From DASPKO01 sp035628055 (GTDB lineage: Bacteria; Planctomycetota; Phycisphaerae; Phycisphaerales; UBA1924), in assembly GCA_035628055.1 (NCBI GenBank), contig DASPKO010000193.1:1-27112 (forward strand): DNA of 27,112 bases. The letters are read 5' to 3'. Made by a program: the position numbers and the translations under genes. The notes beneath the pieces were generated by a model, which made no database searches, was not told where the DNA came from, and worked only from the letters and a program-made list of their open reading frames with translations. Shown here piece after piece: positions 6,647-16,704 of the stretch. Position 1 is the first letter of the stretch. Every line of letters begins with the position of its first letter.

Positions 6647-7515
6647 GCGCCGAGGGCGCGACTCCGGGCGGCGCACCGAGCGCGGGAGCGGACGCTCCGG
6701 GCCAGGCCGCGCTGACCTGGGCCGCGCTGCTGGCGCACTGGACCGACTTCGCCCGGGCTTCGCTGGCCCTGCCGGCGGGCGCAGAGGGGGACCGGTGGCG
6801 CGCCGCCGCGGCCCCGATCATCGGCCTGCAGGCGGTCACGTTCGCGCTCGGGGACCTGGACCGGCTGGCGGGGGCGGACCACGCGGGGGCCGGCGAGCGG
6901 GCCGTCGCGCTCGACCGGGCCGAGGTGCTGGTGCGCCGGCACGGGCGCGAGCTGGAGGCGCTCTGGGCCGGGAGCGAGATGCCGGCTCTGGTGCGCGAGC
7001 TGGCCGACGACGCCCGGGCCGCGCTGGAGGCCGCCCGGCACGCGGGGGTGGAGTGGCGCGTCACCGCGGAGCGGCTCGTGACGGACCACCCCGGCGAGCT
7101 GCTGGGCGTCCTGGGCGACGCCGGTTTCGTGGGCGACCTGTGGCTGCCCGTGCCCGGCGCGGCCCTCTTTGCCGGAGCGCCCGCGGCCTTTGCGCGGGGG
7201 CCCGCCGGGGGCGACCCGGGCGTGACGGCGAAGCGCGCCGTCAAGGAGTTCCTGGTCGAGGTCTCGCGGCCGCTTCCCGTGCCGGGCCCGCGGCAGGTCT
7301 ACCGACAGTTCGACTTTGCCAAGGGCCGGGCGGTGCGCGACCTGGTCGCGCCGCTCGCGGAGCACGCGGGCACGGAGGTGCCGGCCGGGCAGCCGCAACT
7401 GGTGCGGGTTCTGGAGCGCGGCGCCCCGCGCCCGGTGACACTGCCGATCCGCGGGATGGCGGACATCGGCCCGGTCCCGGTCGAGTTTGCCGGCGCACGG
7501 GCCCGTCGGGGTTGA
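6643..7515 (+). CDS. Unknown protein coupled to the ACT-domain protein
   Basis: This encodes 290 residues that I do not recognise. The N-terminus is Ala/Gly/Pro-rich. About 25-150 appears mostly helical with many Ala, Leu and Arg, and includes GLQAVTFALGDLDRL and ELADDARAALEAARHAG. The C-terminal half has better-ordered segments such as RQVYRQFDFAKGRAVRDLV and LPIRGMADIGPVPVEF. No signal peptide or membrane helix is visible. The GTG start at 6643 overlaps the TGA of the ACT gene, so the two are probably made together and may interact. It ends 14 bases before the next gene, whose own promoter lies at the join. Confidence 0.75.
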   Translation: MSAEGATPGGAPSAGADAPGQAALTWAALLAHWTDFARASLALPAGAEGDRWRAAAAPIIGLQAVTFALGDLDRLAGADHAGAGERAVALDRAEVLVRRHGRELEALWAGSEMPALVRELADDARAALEAARHAGVEWRVTAERLVTDHPGELLGVLGDAGFVGDLWLPVPGAALFAGAPAAFARGPAGGDPGVTAKRAVKEFLVEVSRPLPVPGPRQVYRQFDFAKGRAVRDLVAPLAEHAGTEVPAGQPQLVRVLERGAPRPVTLPIRGMADIGPVPVEFAGARARRG

Positions 7516-7517
7516 GG

Positions 7518-7523
7518 TAGGAT
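7518..7523 (+). promoter_or_regulatory. -10 element placing the start codon of the 7530 gene at +1
   Basis: TAGGAT is followed by six bases (CGGGCC) and the ATG at 7530. Spacing predicts a leaderless mRNA. The hexamer lies just past the TGA of the preceding gene, so this is probably a separate transcription unit despite the tight packing. A TTGCCG at 7487-7492 is too far away (25 bases) to serve as its -35. Confidence 0.6.
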
Positions 7524-7529
7524 CGGGCC

Positions 7530-8525
7530 ATGGCGCGGCCCGTGACGCTCTTCACCGGCCAGTGGGCCGACCTGCCGCTCGACAAGGTGGCGGGGCTGGC
7601 CGCCGGCTGGGAGTACGACGGGCTCGAGCTGGCCTGCTGGGGCGATCACTTCGACGTGCGCCGCGCGACCTCGGACCCGGCGTACTGCCGGTCGCGCTGG
7701 GACCTGCTCGGCGCGCACGGGCTGACCTGCTACGCGATCAGCAACCACCTGGTGGGGCAGTGCGTGTGCGACCCGATCGACGCGCGGCACCGGGCCATCG
7801 TGCCCGCGCACGTCTGGGGCGATGGCGACCCGGAGGGCGTGCGCCGCCGCGCCGCCGAGGAGATGCGTCAGACGGCCCGCGCGGCCGCGGCCCTGGGCGT
7901 GAAGGTGGTCAACGGGTTCACGGGCTCATCGGTGTGGCACAAGCTGTACGGGTTCCCTCCTCTCCCCGGCGCGGAGATCGCGGCGGGGTACGCGGACTTC
8001 GCGGAGCGCTGGGCTCCGATCCTCGACACGTTCGAGGAGGTCGGGGTGCGCTTCGCGCTCGAGGTGCATCCGACCGAGATCGCCTACGACATTCACACCG
8101 CGCGGCGGGCCCTCGAGGCCGTGAGCGGGCACCCGGCCTTCGGGTTCAACTTCGATCCATCCCATCTGGTCTGGCAGGGCGTCGATCCCGCGCGCTTCGT
8201 CGACTCGTTCGCGGCGCGCCTCTTCCACGTGCACGTCAAGGACGCGACCCGGAACGTGGATGGGGAGGCTTCGGTGCTGGGCTCGCACCTGCCGTTCGGC
8301 GACCCGCGGCGCGGCTGGGACTTCCGTTCCCCCGGACGCGGTGAGGTGGATTTCGAGGCGATCGTGCGGGCTCTGAACCGGGCGGGATACGCCGGGCCCC
8401 TGAGCGTCGAGTGGGAGGACCCGGGCATGGCCCGCGAGCACGGCGCCCGCGAGGCCGCGGCGTTCGTGCGCCGCCTGGACTTTGAGCCCGCGGCCCGGGC
8501 CTTTGACGCGGCCTTCGGGCACTAG
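7530..8525 (+). CDS. Sugar phosphate isomerase/epimerase-like TIM-barrel protein
   Basis: The 331-residue product belongs to the xylose isomerase-like TIM-barrel (AP endonuclease 2) superfamily. These enzymes isomerise or epimerise sugars or keto-sugars using a bound divalent metal. The expected metal ligands are visible: E178 in FALEVHP, D209 and H212 in NFDPSH, H233/H235 in HVHVKD, and E294 in VEWED. The N-terminal barrel strands (GLELACWGDHF, GLTCYAISNHL) also fit. There is no signal peptide, so it acts in the cytoplasm. It is followed after nine bases by a Gfo/Idh/MocA dehydrogenase, a pairing common in inositol and 3-keto-sugar pathways. The exact substrate cannot be read from sequence. 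Confidence 0.88.
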   Translation: MARPVTLFTGQWADLPLDKVAGLAAGWEYDGLELACWGDHFDVRRATSDPAYCRSRWDLLGAHGLTCYAISNHLVGQCVCDPIDARHRAIVPAHVWGDGDPEGVRRRAAEEMRQTARAAAALGVKVVNGFTGSSVWHKLYGFPPLPGAEIAAGYADFAERWAPILDTFEEVGVRFALEVHPTEIAYDIHTARRALEAVSGHPAFGFNFDPSHLVWQGVDPARFVDSFAARLFHVHVKDATRNVDGEASVLGSHLPFGDPRRGWDFRSPGRGEVDFEAIVRALNRAGYAGPLSVEWEDPGMAREHGAREAAAFVRRLDFEPAARAFDAAFGH

Positions 8526-8534
8526 GAGCCGGTG

Positions 8535-9728
8535 ATGGCGGAGCGCTCGCGCCGGCGAATCCGGCTGGGAATGGTCGGCGGCGGACGGGGAGCGTTCATC
8601 GGGGCGGTCCATCGGATGGCGGCCTGCCTGGACGGCCAGGCCACGCTGGTCGCGGGCGCGCTCAGCTCGCGCCCGGCCGAGGCGGTGCGCTCGGCGCTCG
8701 AGTGGGACATCGAGCCCGGGCGGGCCTACCCCACGTGGCGCGAGATGCTGGAGCGCGAGGCCGCGCTCCCGCCCGAGGCGCGGCTCGACGCGGTCGTGAT
8801 CGTCACCCCCAACGCGACGCACCTGGAGATCGCGGCGGCCTTCGCCGGGGCGGGGTTCGGGGTCATCATCGATAAGCCGATGGTGACGACGCGGGCCGAG
8901 GCGGCCGAGCTCGCCGCCGCGGTGACGGGCTCGGGCGTGCTCTGCGCCGTCACGTTCACATATACCGGCTACCCCATGCTGCGCGAGGCGGCCCGCCTGG
9001 CCCGGTCGGGGAGCCTGGGGACCATCCGGAAGGTGTTCGTCGAGTACCACCAGGGGTGGCTCGCCACGCCCCTCGAGACGACCGGGCACAAGCAGGCCGC
9101 GTGGCGGACCGATCCGGCTCTGGCGGGGCCGGCCGGGGCGCTGGGCGACATCGGCTCGCACGCGCAGAACCTCGTGGAGATGGTGACGGGACTCGAGATC
9201 GGCTCGGTGTGCGCCGACGTGGCGGTGCTGGTTCCCGGGCGCCGCCTGGACGACGACGCGGGCGTCCTGCTGCGCCTGACCGGCGGGGCGCGCGGCGTGC
9301 TCACCTGCTCGCAGGTGTGCGCCGGAGAGGAGAACGAGCTGGGGCTCCGCGTCTACGGGTCCGAGGGGGGGCTGCGCTGGACGCACGCCCGGCCCGATGA
9401 GCTCACCATCATGTCGGTGCGGGGCGAGCGGACCATCGTCACCCGCGGCGGGACAGGCGTGGGCCCCGGGCCACGGTCGCTCACCCGGCTGCCGGGCGGA
9501 CACCCCGAAGGGTTCATCGAGGCGCTGGCCAACATCTACCGGGCCGTGTTCGCCGCCCTGCGCGAGGGGCGTACGGCGCCGGGCGAGGGTCCCGACGGGC
9601 CGGAGGGTCTGTGGTTCCCCAGCCTCGCCGAGGGCGCGCGCTCGGTCCGGTTCACGGAGGCGGTGCTGGAGAGTGCCCGGCATGAAGGGGCGTGGGTCGA
9701 CGTCGGGCGGAGTCACCGGGCCTCGTGA
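8535..9728 (+). CDS. Gfo/Idh/MocA family NAD(P)-dependent dehydrogenase
   Basis: The 397-residue product has an N-terminal Rossmann fold (GMVGGGRGAFIG, about residues 10-21), followed by VVIVTPNATHLEIA and the family EKP motif in the form DKPM (about 113-116). The C-terminal catalytic domain contains GALGDIGSHA, with the probable catalytic pair D205 and H209. Relatives oxidise a sugar or inositol hydroxyl to a ketone, or reduce the ketone, with NAD(P). AGGAG at 8524-8528 sets the ATG at 8535 over the GTG at 8532. It lies nine bases after the TIM-barrel gene, so the two probably form an operon and share a substrate. It ends 27 bases from the convergent clpB. Confidence 0.9.
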   Translation: MAERSRRRIRLGMVGGGRGAFIGAVHRMAACLDGQATLVAGALSSRPAEAVRSALEWDIEPGRAYPTWREMLEREAALPPEARLDAVVIVTPNATHLEIAAAFAGAGFGVIIDKPMVTTRAEAAELAAAVTGSGVLCAVTFTYTGYPMLREAARLARSGSLGTIRKVFVEYHQGWLATPLETTGHKQAAWRTDPALAGPAGALGDIGSHAQNLVEMVTGLEIGSVCADVAVLVPGRRLDDDAGVLLRLTGGARGVLTCSQVCAGEENELGLRVYGSEGGLRWTHARPDELTIMSVRGERTIVTRGGTGVGPGPRSLTRLPGGHPEGFIEALANIYRAVFAALREGRTAPGEGPDGPEGLWFPSLAEGARSVRFTEAVLESARHEGAWVDVGRSHRAS

Positions 9729-9755
9729 GAGCACCGTGGTTCGGCCAGCCCCCGC

Positions 9756-12464
<2,709 letters not shown>

Positions 12465-12616
12465 GCGGTCCCCTCCGCCTGAGCGGGCGATCCCGGCGCG
12501 TCCCGGGCGCCTCGCTGCATTCTTGCGTGGACTTGAGGAGCGGCAAGCCGCGTGCCGGCCGCGGGCCCTCGGGGTCTCACCGGCATTGCGCGGTGGCCCG
12601 CCGCGCTCCTGCCAGG

Positions 12617-12644
12617 TTGACAGCCGGACCGTCGCGTTTAGGCT
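12617..12644 (+). promoter_or_regulatory. Promoter of the DUF1080-ThuA gene
   Basis: A perfect TTGACA (12617-12622) and TAGGCT (12639-12644) are separated by 16 bases. Transcription would begin near 12651, leaving a leader of about 34 bases with the Shine-Dalgarno site AAGGAG (12672-12677). It is among the strongest housekeeping-type promoters in the window. It lies in the 220-base divergent region shared with clpB. Confidence 0.8.
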
Positions 12645-12684
12645 GACGGGGCGGGGAACGCGGGTTCCTCCAAGGAGAAGGCGC

Positions 12685-14664
12685 ATGTCACAGGTCCTGG
12701 GGTGGCTCGGCCGGCGGCTCGGCGTGCTGGTTCTGCTGGCGATTCCGGCGCTCGGCGCGGCAGGTGCGGGCGCGCAGCCGCCGGGGATCAATGCGCTCAC
12801 CCCTGAGGAGAAGGCCCAGGGCTGGACGCTGCTCTTTACCGGCACGGACCTCTCCGGGTGGACCACTTCGGGTGACCCCGAGGCCTGGGCGGCGCGCGAG
12901 GGCGAGCTGGTCGTGGTCAAGCCCGGCGCCGGCTGGTGGCTGCGGACGGAACGGATGTACCGCGACTTCGAGCTCGCCCTCGACTTCCTGGTGCCGGCCA
13001 ATGGCAACTCCGGCGTGGGGCTGCGCGGCTCATCCGGCGGGGACCCGGCCTTCACCGGCATGGAGGTCCAGATCTTCGATTCGCACGGGAAGCCCCCGGC
13101 GGACAATCAGGCCGGCGCCGTCTACAACGCCATCGCGCCCGAGTCCCAGGCGGTGCGGCCCGCCGGGGAGTGGAACACCTACCGCATCCGGCTCGTCGGG
13201 GACACTCTCGATGTCTGGCTCAACGGCCAGCACGTGCAGAGGGCCCAGAAACTCGACGACCGCGGGTACGTGCACAAGCCCGAGAACCGCAGCCCCCTGC
13301 GCGATCGCCTGACCACCGGGTTCATCTCGCTGCAGGACCACGGTGACGCGGTGAGGTTCCGCAACCTCAAGATCCGCGATCTCTCGCCCGACCCGGACTC
13401 GGGCGGGTGGCGGCCGCTCATCGGCAAGGACCTGGCCGGCTGGACGAAGCGGGGCGCGGGCGAGTGGAAGGTCGAAGAGGCCACGGGCACCCTGGTGGGG
13501 AGCGACGGGCCGGGCCACCTCTACACCACCGAGACTTTCACCGACCTGGAGCTGCGCGCCCTGGTGCGCGTCAACGCCAAGGGGAACTCGGGGATCTACG
13601 TGCGCGCCACGCCGCCCCGGGACAACCCGGACACGTGGCCCGTCGGGTACGAGGCGCAGATCGACAATCACGACCCGAAGAACTTCACGGGCGTGGTGTA
13701 CGGGCGGGCCTACCCCGCGGGGATCACGGCGCCGCTCACGCGCGACGAGGCCTGGTTCGATTACCGGGTGCTGGCCATGGGCGACACCGTCCGGACGTGG
13801 ATCAACGGCGTGCCCATGGTCGACGCGACGCTGACCGAGCTCGCGGACGGGCACGTCGCTCTGCAGGCCCACCACGCGGGCAACCGCATCGAGTACCGCG
13901 ACCTGGCGGTGCGCCCCCCGCGCGGGGCGCCGGACCGCCCGAACGCCGGCGCCGCGCGACACGCGCCGCGGGCCGCGGGGGACCCGGTGCGGGCCCTCTA
14001 TTGCACGCAGGCTCTGGGCTACGCGCACGAGGTCCTGCCGGAATCGCGGAACATCCTGGCGGACGTGGCGCGCCGGCTCGACTGGCTGGAGGTCGAGCAC
14101 GTCGACGACCTGGCCGAGGTGACGCCCGAGCGCCTCGCCCGGACCGACGTGCTCATTCTCTTTACCACCGGGGCCGTCCCCATCGACACGCGCATGCTCG
14201 AGGGGTGGGTCGCCAGCGGCGGCGCCGTCGTGGGAGTGCACTCGGCGACGGACACGCTCGCGGACGACCGGGCGTACGTGCGCCTGATCGGCGGCACCTT
14301 TGACGGGCACCCCTGGAACCAGAAGGTGCGGATCATCGCCAGCCCGCGCAGCCCCATCACCGCCCCGCTCCTCGACGAGAGCGGGGAGGGGACCGACCCG
14401 GCGAGCGGCGGGCGCGGCTTCTTGATCACGGACGAGATCTACCAGTTCCGCGAGATCGCCCCTGACAACCAGGTTCTCATGCACCTGGACCCGCAGACGC
14501 CGGGAGCCCAGCCGGGCCGCGATTACCCCCTGGCCTGGACCCGGCAGGTCGGCGCGGGACGCGTCTTCTACACCGCCCTGGGGCACCGGCCGGAAGTGTG
14601 GCGCGACCGCCGCTTCGTGGCCCACTTGGTGGAAGGGATCCGCTGGGCGGCGCGCGAGCCGTGA
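12685..14664 (+). CDS. Secreted protein with two DUF1080 domains and a ThuA domain
   Basis: The 659-residue product starts with a signal peptide (basic LGRR, hydrophobic core, likely cut AGA|Q near residue 30), so it is exported. DUF1080 copy 1 (about 44-231) opens with WTLLFTGTDLSGW and contains NGNSGVGLRG. Copy 2 (about 240-412) opens with WRPLIGKDLAGW and contains KGNSGIYVR. DUF1080 is now assigned to 3-keto-disaccharide hydrolases with a concanavalin-like fold. Residues about 435-659 form a ThuA domain (LYCTQALGYAHEVLPES, VVGVHSATDT, YTALGHRPEVW), a glutamine amidotransferase-like fold linked to trehalose and 3-keto-sugar use. AAGGAG sets the ATG. The next gene overlaps its stop as GTGA. 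The exact substrate is unknown. Confidence 0.92.
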   Translation: MSQVLGWLGRRLGVLVLLAIPALGAAGAGAQPPGINALTPEEKAQGWTLLFTGTDLSGWTTSGDPEAWAAREGELVVVKPGAGWWLRTERMYRDFELALDFLVPANGNSGVGLRGSSGGDPAFTGMEVQIFDSHGKPPADNQAGAVYNAIAPESQAVRPAGEWNTYRIRLVGDTLDVWLNGQHVQRAQKLDDRGYVHKPENRSPLRDRLTTGFISLQDHGDAVRFRNLKIRDLSPDPDSGGWRPLIGKDLAGWTKRGAGEWKVEEATGTLVGSDGPGHLYTTETFTDLELRALVRVNAKGNSGIYVRATPPRDNPDTWPVGYEAQIDNHDPKNFTGVVYGRAYPAGITAPLTRDEAWFDYRVLAMGDTVRTWINGVPMVDATLTELADGHVALQAHHAGNRIEYRDLAVRPPRGAPDRPNAGAARHAPRAAGDPVRALYCTQALGYAHEVLPESRNILADVARRLDWLEVEHVDDLAEVTPERLARTDVLILFTTGAVPIDTRMLEGWVASGGAVVGVHSATDTLADDRAYVRLIGGTFDGHPWNQKVRIIASPRSPITAPLLDESGEGTDPASGGRGFLITDEIYQFREIAPDNQVLMHLDPQTPGAQPGRDYPLAWTRQVGAGRVFYTALGHRPEVWRDRRFVAHLVEGIRWAAREP

Positions 14665-15158
14665 CGACCCGGACCAACCCTGAGGACGAGGTCGATCAGT
14701 CCCGGGGGCTGGGCGCAGCCGCGCGCTGGAGCTTTGTGATCGCGCTGGTGCTGGCCTGGGGCGCGGTCTATGCCGCGCTGTGGCCGGCGCCCTTGCGACC
14801 ACACGCTCGGCAGCGGGTGGTGCGATGGGTTCACGTGGACGCGGCCGGGCGGACCAGGACCGTGACTCCCGACGAATCTGCCACGGGCCGCGTCGAGATC
14901 GAGGCCACGGTCGAACGCGCCGGCGCCTCGCTCATCGCGGCACGATGGGTCTCGCGCGTGGAGGCCGAGTTTGTCGCTGCCGCCGGGGGGTCGCCTACAC
15001 CAACCCCGCACGCGTTGGCGGACGTTGTGGCCGCCATTGTGCGTGAACGGCCGGAGTTGTACGTGTGGCGGGGCGTGCCGGTGGGCAAGCCGGTCGAAAC
15101 CCCCTCGGTCATCGGACACGTGCACTCCGGGTCACCCGTGGACTGCCCATCGCCATGA
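14661..15158 (+). CDS. Small one-helix membrane protein of unknown function
   Basis: This encodes 165 residues with a short charged N-terminus, one membrane helix (WSFVIALVLAWGAVYAALW, about 23-41) and a soluble remainder expected outside the cytoplasmic membrane. That part includes VRWVHVDAAGRTRTVTPDES and a Pro/Thr-rich stretch (GGSPTPTPHALADVVAAIV). I recognise no domain. The GTG at 14661 overlaps the TGA of the DUF1080-ThuA gene, and its own stop overlaps the ATG of the zinc-ribbon gene. All three are therefore likely co-translated, and it may help anchor or handle the secreted protein, although that is only suggested by position. Confidence 0.7.
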   Translation: MTTRTNPEDEVDQSRGLGAAARWSFVIALVLAWGAVYAALWPAPLRPHARQRVVRWVHVDAAGRTRTVTPDESATGRVEIEATVERAGASLIAARWVSRVEAEFVAAAGGSPTPTPHALADVVAAIVRERPELYVWRGVPVGKPVETPSVIGHVHSGSPVDCPSP

Positions 15159-15370
15159 TCGCCGCGCTTCTGTTCTGGCTGTTCAGCGGGCTCTCCCGCG
15201 GGCGACGCGAGCTGCGTCGCCTCCGTCAGGGCTGGTGTGTCCAGTGCGGCTACCCGGTCGGGTCGCGTGTGTGCCCGGAATGCGGGCACGAGCTCAGCGC
15301 GGTGGGGCCCCGCGACCTGGCCGCCCATCGGAGGCCCGCGGGCTCAGGGCTGGACCCGCACGATCCTTGA
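15155..15370 (+). CDS. Short membrane-anchored zinc-ribbon protein
   Basis: The 71-residue product has a short hydrophobic N-terminus (MIAALLFWLFSGL), a basic segment (RGRRELRRLRQ), and a CX2C...CX2C zinc ribbon: CVQCGYPVGS followed by VCPECGHEL. The remaining 20 residues are unstructured. This small zinc-ribbon style is frequent in Phycisphaerae genomes, and its role is unknown to me. The ATG overlaps the preceding TGA (ATGA), indicating translational coupling. Its last 27 bases overlap the 3' end of dprA on the other strand, so the two genes run tail to tail through each other with no terminator between them. Confidence 0.8.
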   Translation: MIAALLFWLFSGLSRGRRELRRLRQGWCVQCGYPVGSRVCPECGHELSAVGPRDLAAHRRPAGSGLDPHDP

Positions 15371-16630
15371 GCCCGCGCGCCGAACCTGCCGGGCCAGTTC
15401 CAGGATCGTCAGGTCCGAGCGCAGCGCGCCCGGCTCGGCCCCGGTAACCCGCGCCAGTTCGTCGAGACTGAGTGCCGCGTCGGTGAGCGCCGCGAGAAGG
15501 CGGCGCTGCGACTCGGTCAGAGCGGCGGTCCCAACGCCGATCGTCGCCGCCGCGGCCGGCTGGCCCGCCCTGACCGCGGACCCTCCGGCTGCGAACAACC
15601 CGCGTGCGGCGGGCTCGCGCCCGGCGTCCGTGCCGGCCCCCGGCGCGCCCCCATCGCGTGCGGGGCCGCCGTCCTCGCTGGCCCGCACCGCCGCGAACCG
15701 GTCGGCGTGGGTCCCGATGTGCAGGTGCCGGGCGGGAGACTCCAGGGCCTCGATCACGTCGGCGGGATGCACCACCAGGGCGGCTGCGCCGGCCCGGAGC
15801 AGGTCCAGCGACCCCTGGCTCGCCGGCGAGTCGACGCGTCCAGGAAGGGCGAAGACCTCGCGGTTGTGCTCTTCGAGCGCGTGCCGGGCGGTGATGAGCG
15901 CACCCGAGCGCCGCCCCGCCTCGATCACGATCACGCCCAGGGTCAGGCCCGAGATGATGCGGTTGCGCGCCGGGAAGTTCTCGCTCGCGGGGGGTGTGCC
16001 GAGCGGCAGCTCGCTGACCAGGGCCCCGCGGCCGGCGGCGATCGCGTCGAACAGCGGCGCGTTGTCCGGCGGGTAGCGGTGGGCCAGCCCGCACCCCAGC
16101 ACCGCGATCGAGCGCCCGCCCGCGGCGAGCGCGCCCTCGTGAGCGGCCGAGTCGATCCCGCGGGCCCCGCCGGAGACCACCGTGAGCCCGTGCCGTCCCA
16201 GGTGGGCGGCAAAGCGGGCCGCCTGCTCGCGCCCGTAAACTGTGCACGAGCGCGAGCCCACGATCGCGACCGGGTAGCGGTCGGCGCCCGCGGGCTCGAT
16301 GGCTCCGAGCACGTACAGGATCGGGGGCGGGTCGGGAACCTCGGCCAGCAGCGGCGGGTAGTCCGGGTCGCCCAGCGCCACCAGGGCCACGCCGAGCGTC
16401 TCCGCCAGGTCGAGCTCCCGGCGCGCCGCCTCCGCAGCGCCCGCGAAGCCCGCCGCGATCGCGCGGGCCTTTTCGGCCCCGATCCCGCGCACGCGCCGCA
16501 GCCCGCTCTCGCCCGCGTCCACGACGGCCCGGGCCGATCCGAACTCGGCCAGGGCCCGCGCGATGAGCACGGGACCGAGCCCGGGCGTCATCGCGAGGCG
16601 CAGCAGGTCGAGCAGGGCGGGCTCCTCCAC
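15344..16630 (-). CDS. dprA: DNA-processing protein DprA
   Basis: DprA (Smf) binds incoming single-stranded DNA during transformation and loads RecA. The 428-residue product has an N-terminal helix-hairpin-helix region (about 1-75, GLRRVRGIGAEKARAIA) and the Rossmann-like DprA core (about 75-305). The core shows VAIVGSRSCTVYGREQA, VVSGGARGIDSAAHEGAL and NFPARNRIISGL, all typical of the family. A Gly/Ala-rich linker (about 320-370) leads to a C-terminal winged helix (LTESQRRLLAAL...LDELARVTG). The linker makes it longer than the common 360-380. The start is the GTG at 16630, seven bases from a TAAGCT -10 element, which predicts a leaderless message. It is divergent from thiL. Confidence 0.95.
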   Translation of the reverse strand: MEEPALLDLLRLAMTPGLGPVLIARALAEFGSARAVVDAGESGLRRVRGIGAEKARAIAAGFAGAAEAARRELDLAETLGVALVALGDPDYPPLLAEVPDPPPILYVLGAIEPAGADRYPVAIVGSRSCTVYGREQAARFAAHLGRHGLTVVSGGARGIDSAAHEGALAAGGRSIAVLGCGLAHRYPPDNAPLFDAIAAGRGALVSELPLGTPPASENFPARNRIISGLTLGVIVIEAGRRSGALITARHALEEHNREVFALPGRVDSPASQGSLDLLRAGAAALVVHPADVIEALESPARHLHIGTHADRFAAVRASEDGGPARDGGAPGAGTDAGREPAARGLFAAGGSAVRAGQPAAAATIGVGTAALTESQRRLLAALTDAALSLDELARVTGAEPGALRSDLTILELARQVRRAGSRIVRVQP

Positions 16631-16636
16631 GCCGCC

Positions 16637-16642
16637 AGCTTA
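16637..16642 (-). promoter_or_regulatory. -10 element placing the dprA start codon at +1
   Basis: On the minus strand TAAGCT is followed by six bases (GGCGGC) and the GTG start at 16630. This predicts a leaderless GTG-initiated mRNA. No Shine-Dalgarno site lies upstream. Confidence 0.55.
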
Positions 16643-16691
16643 CCAGCGCGGTCCAGCGCCGCCCCCGCGGGGGCCGGGCCGTGCCGGCTCG

Positions 16692-16697
16692 TACGAT
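16692..16697 (+). promoter_or_regulatory. -10 element placing the thiL start codon at +1
   Basis: TACGAT is followed by seven bases and the ATG at 16705. With the dprA element, only 74 bases separate the two divergent start codons, and both messages are predicted to be leaderless. No TPP riboswitch can fit in front of thiL. Confidence 0.55.
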
Positions 16698-16704
16698 GCT
16701 CGCC

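Noticed and set aside
4540..7398. A 952-codon open frame on the minus strand across tyrS, the ACT gene and its neighbour
   Set aside because: It is antisense to genes with clear family matches. Long open antisense frames arise from GC-rich codon use, and its translation is Arg/Pro/Gly-rich with no domain.
12465..12684. Heat-shock operators (CIRCE or HAIR) upstream of clpB
   Set aside because: No TTAGCACTC-N9-GAGTGCTAA is present. CTTG-N8-CAAG near 12530 resembles only the outer part of a HAIR element, and its spacing is wrong.
16631..16704. TPP riboswitch before thiL
   Set aside because: Only 74 bases separate thiL from dprA, both predicted leaderless, and no thi-box sequence is seen.
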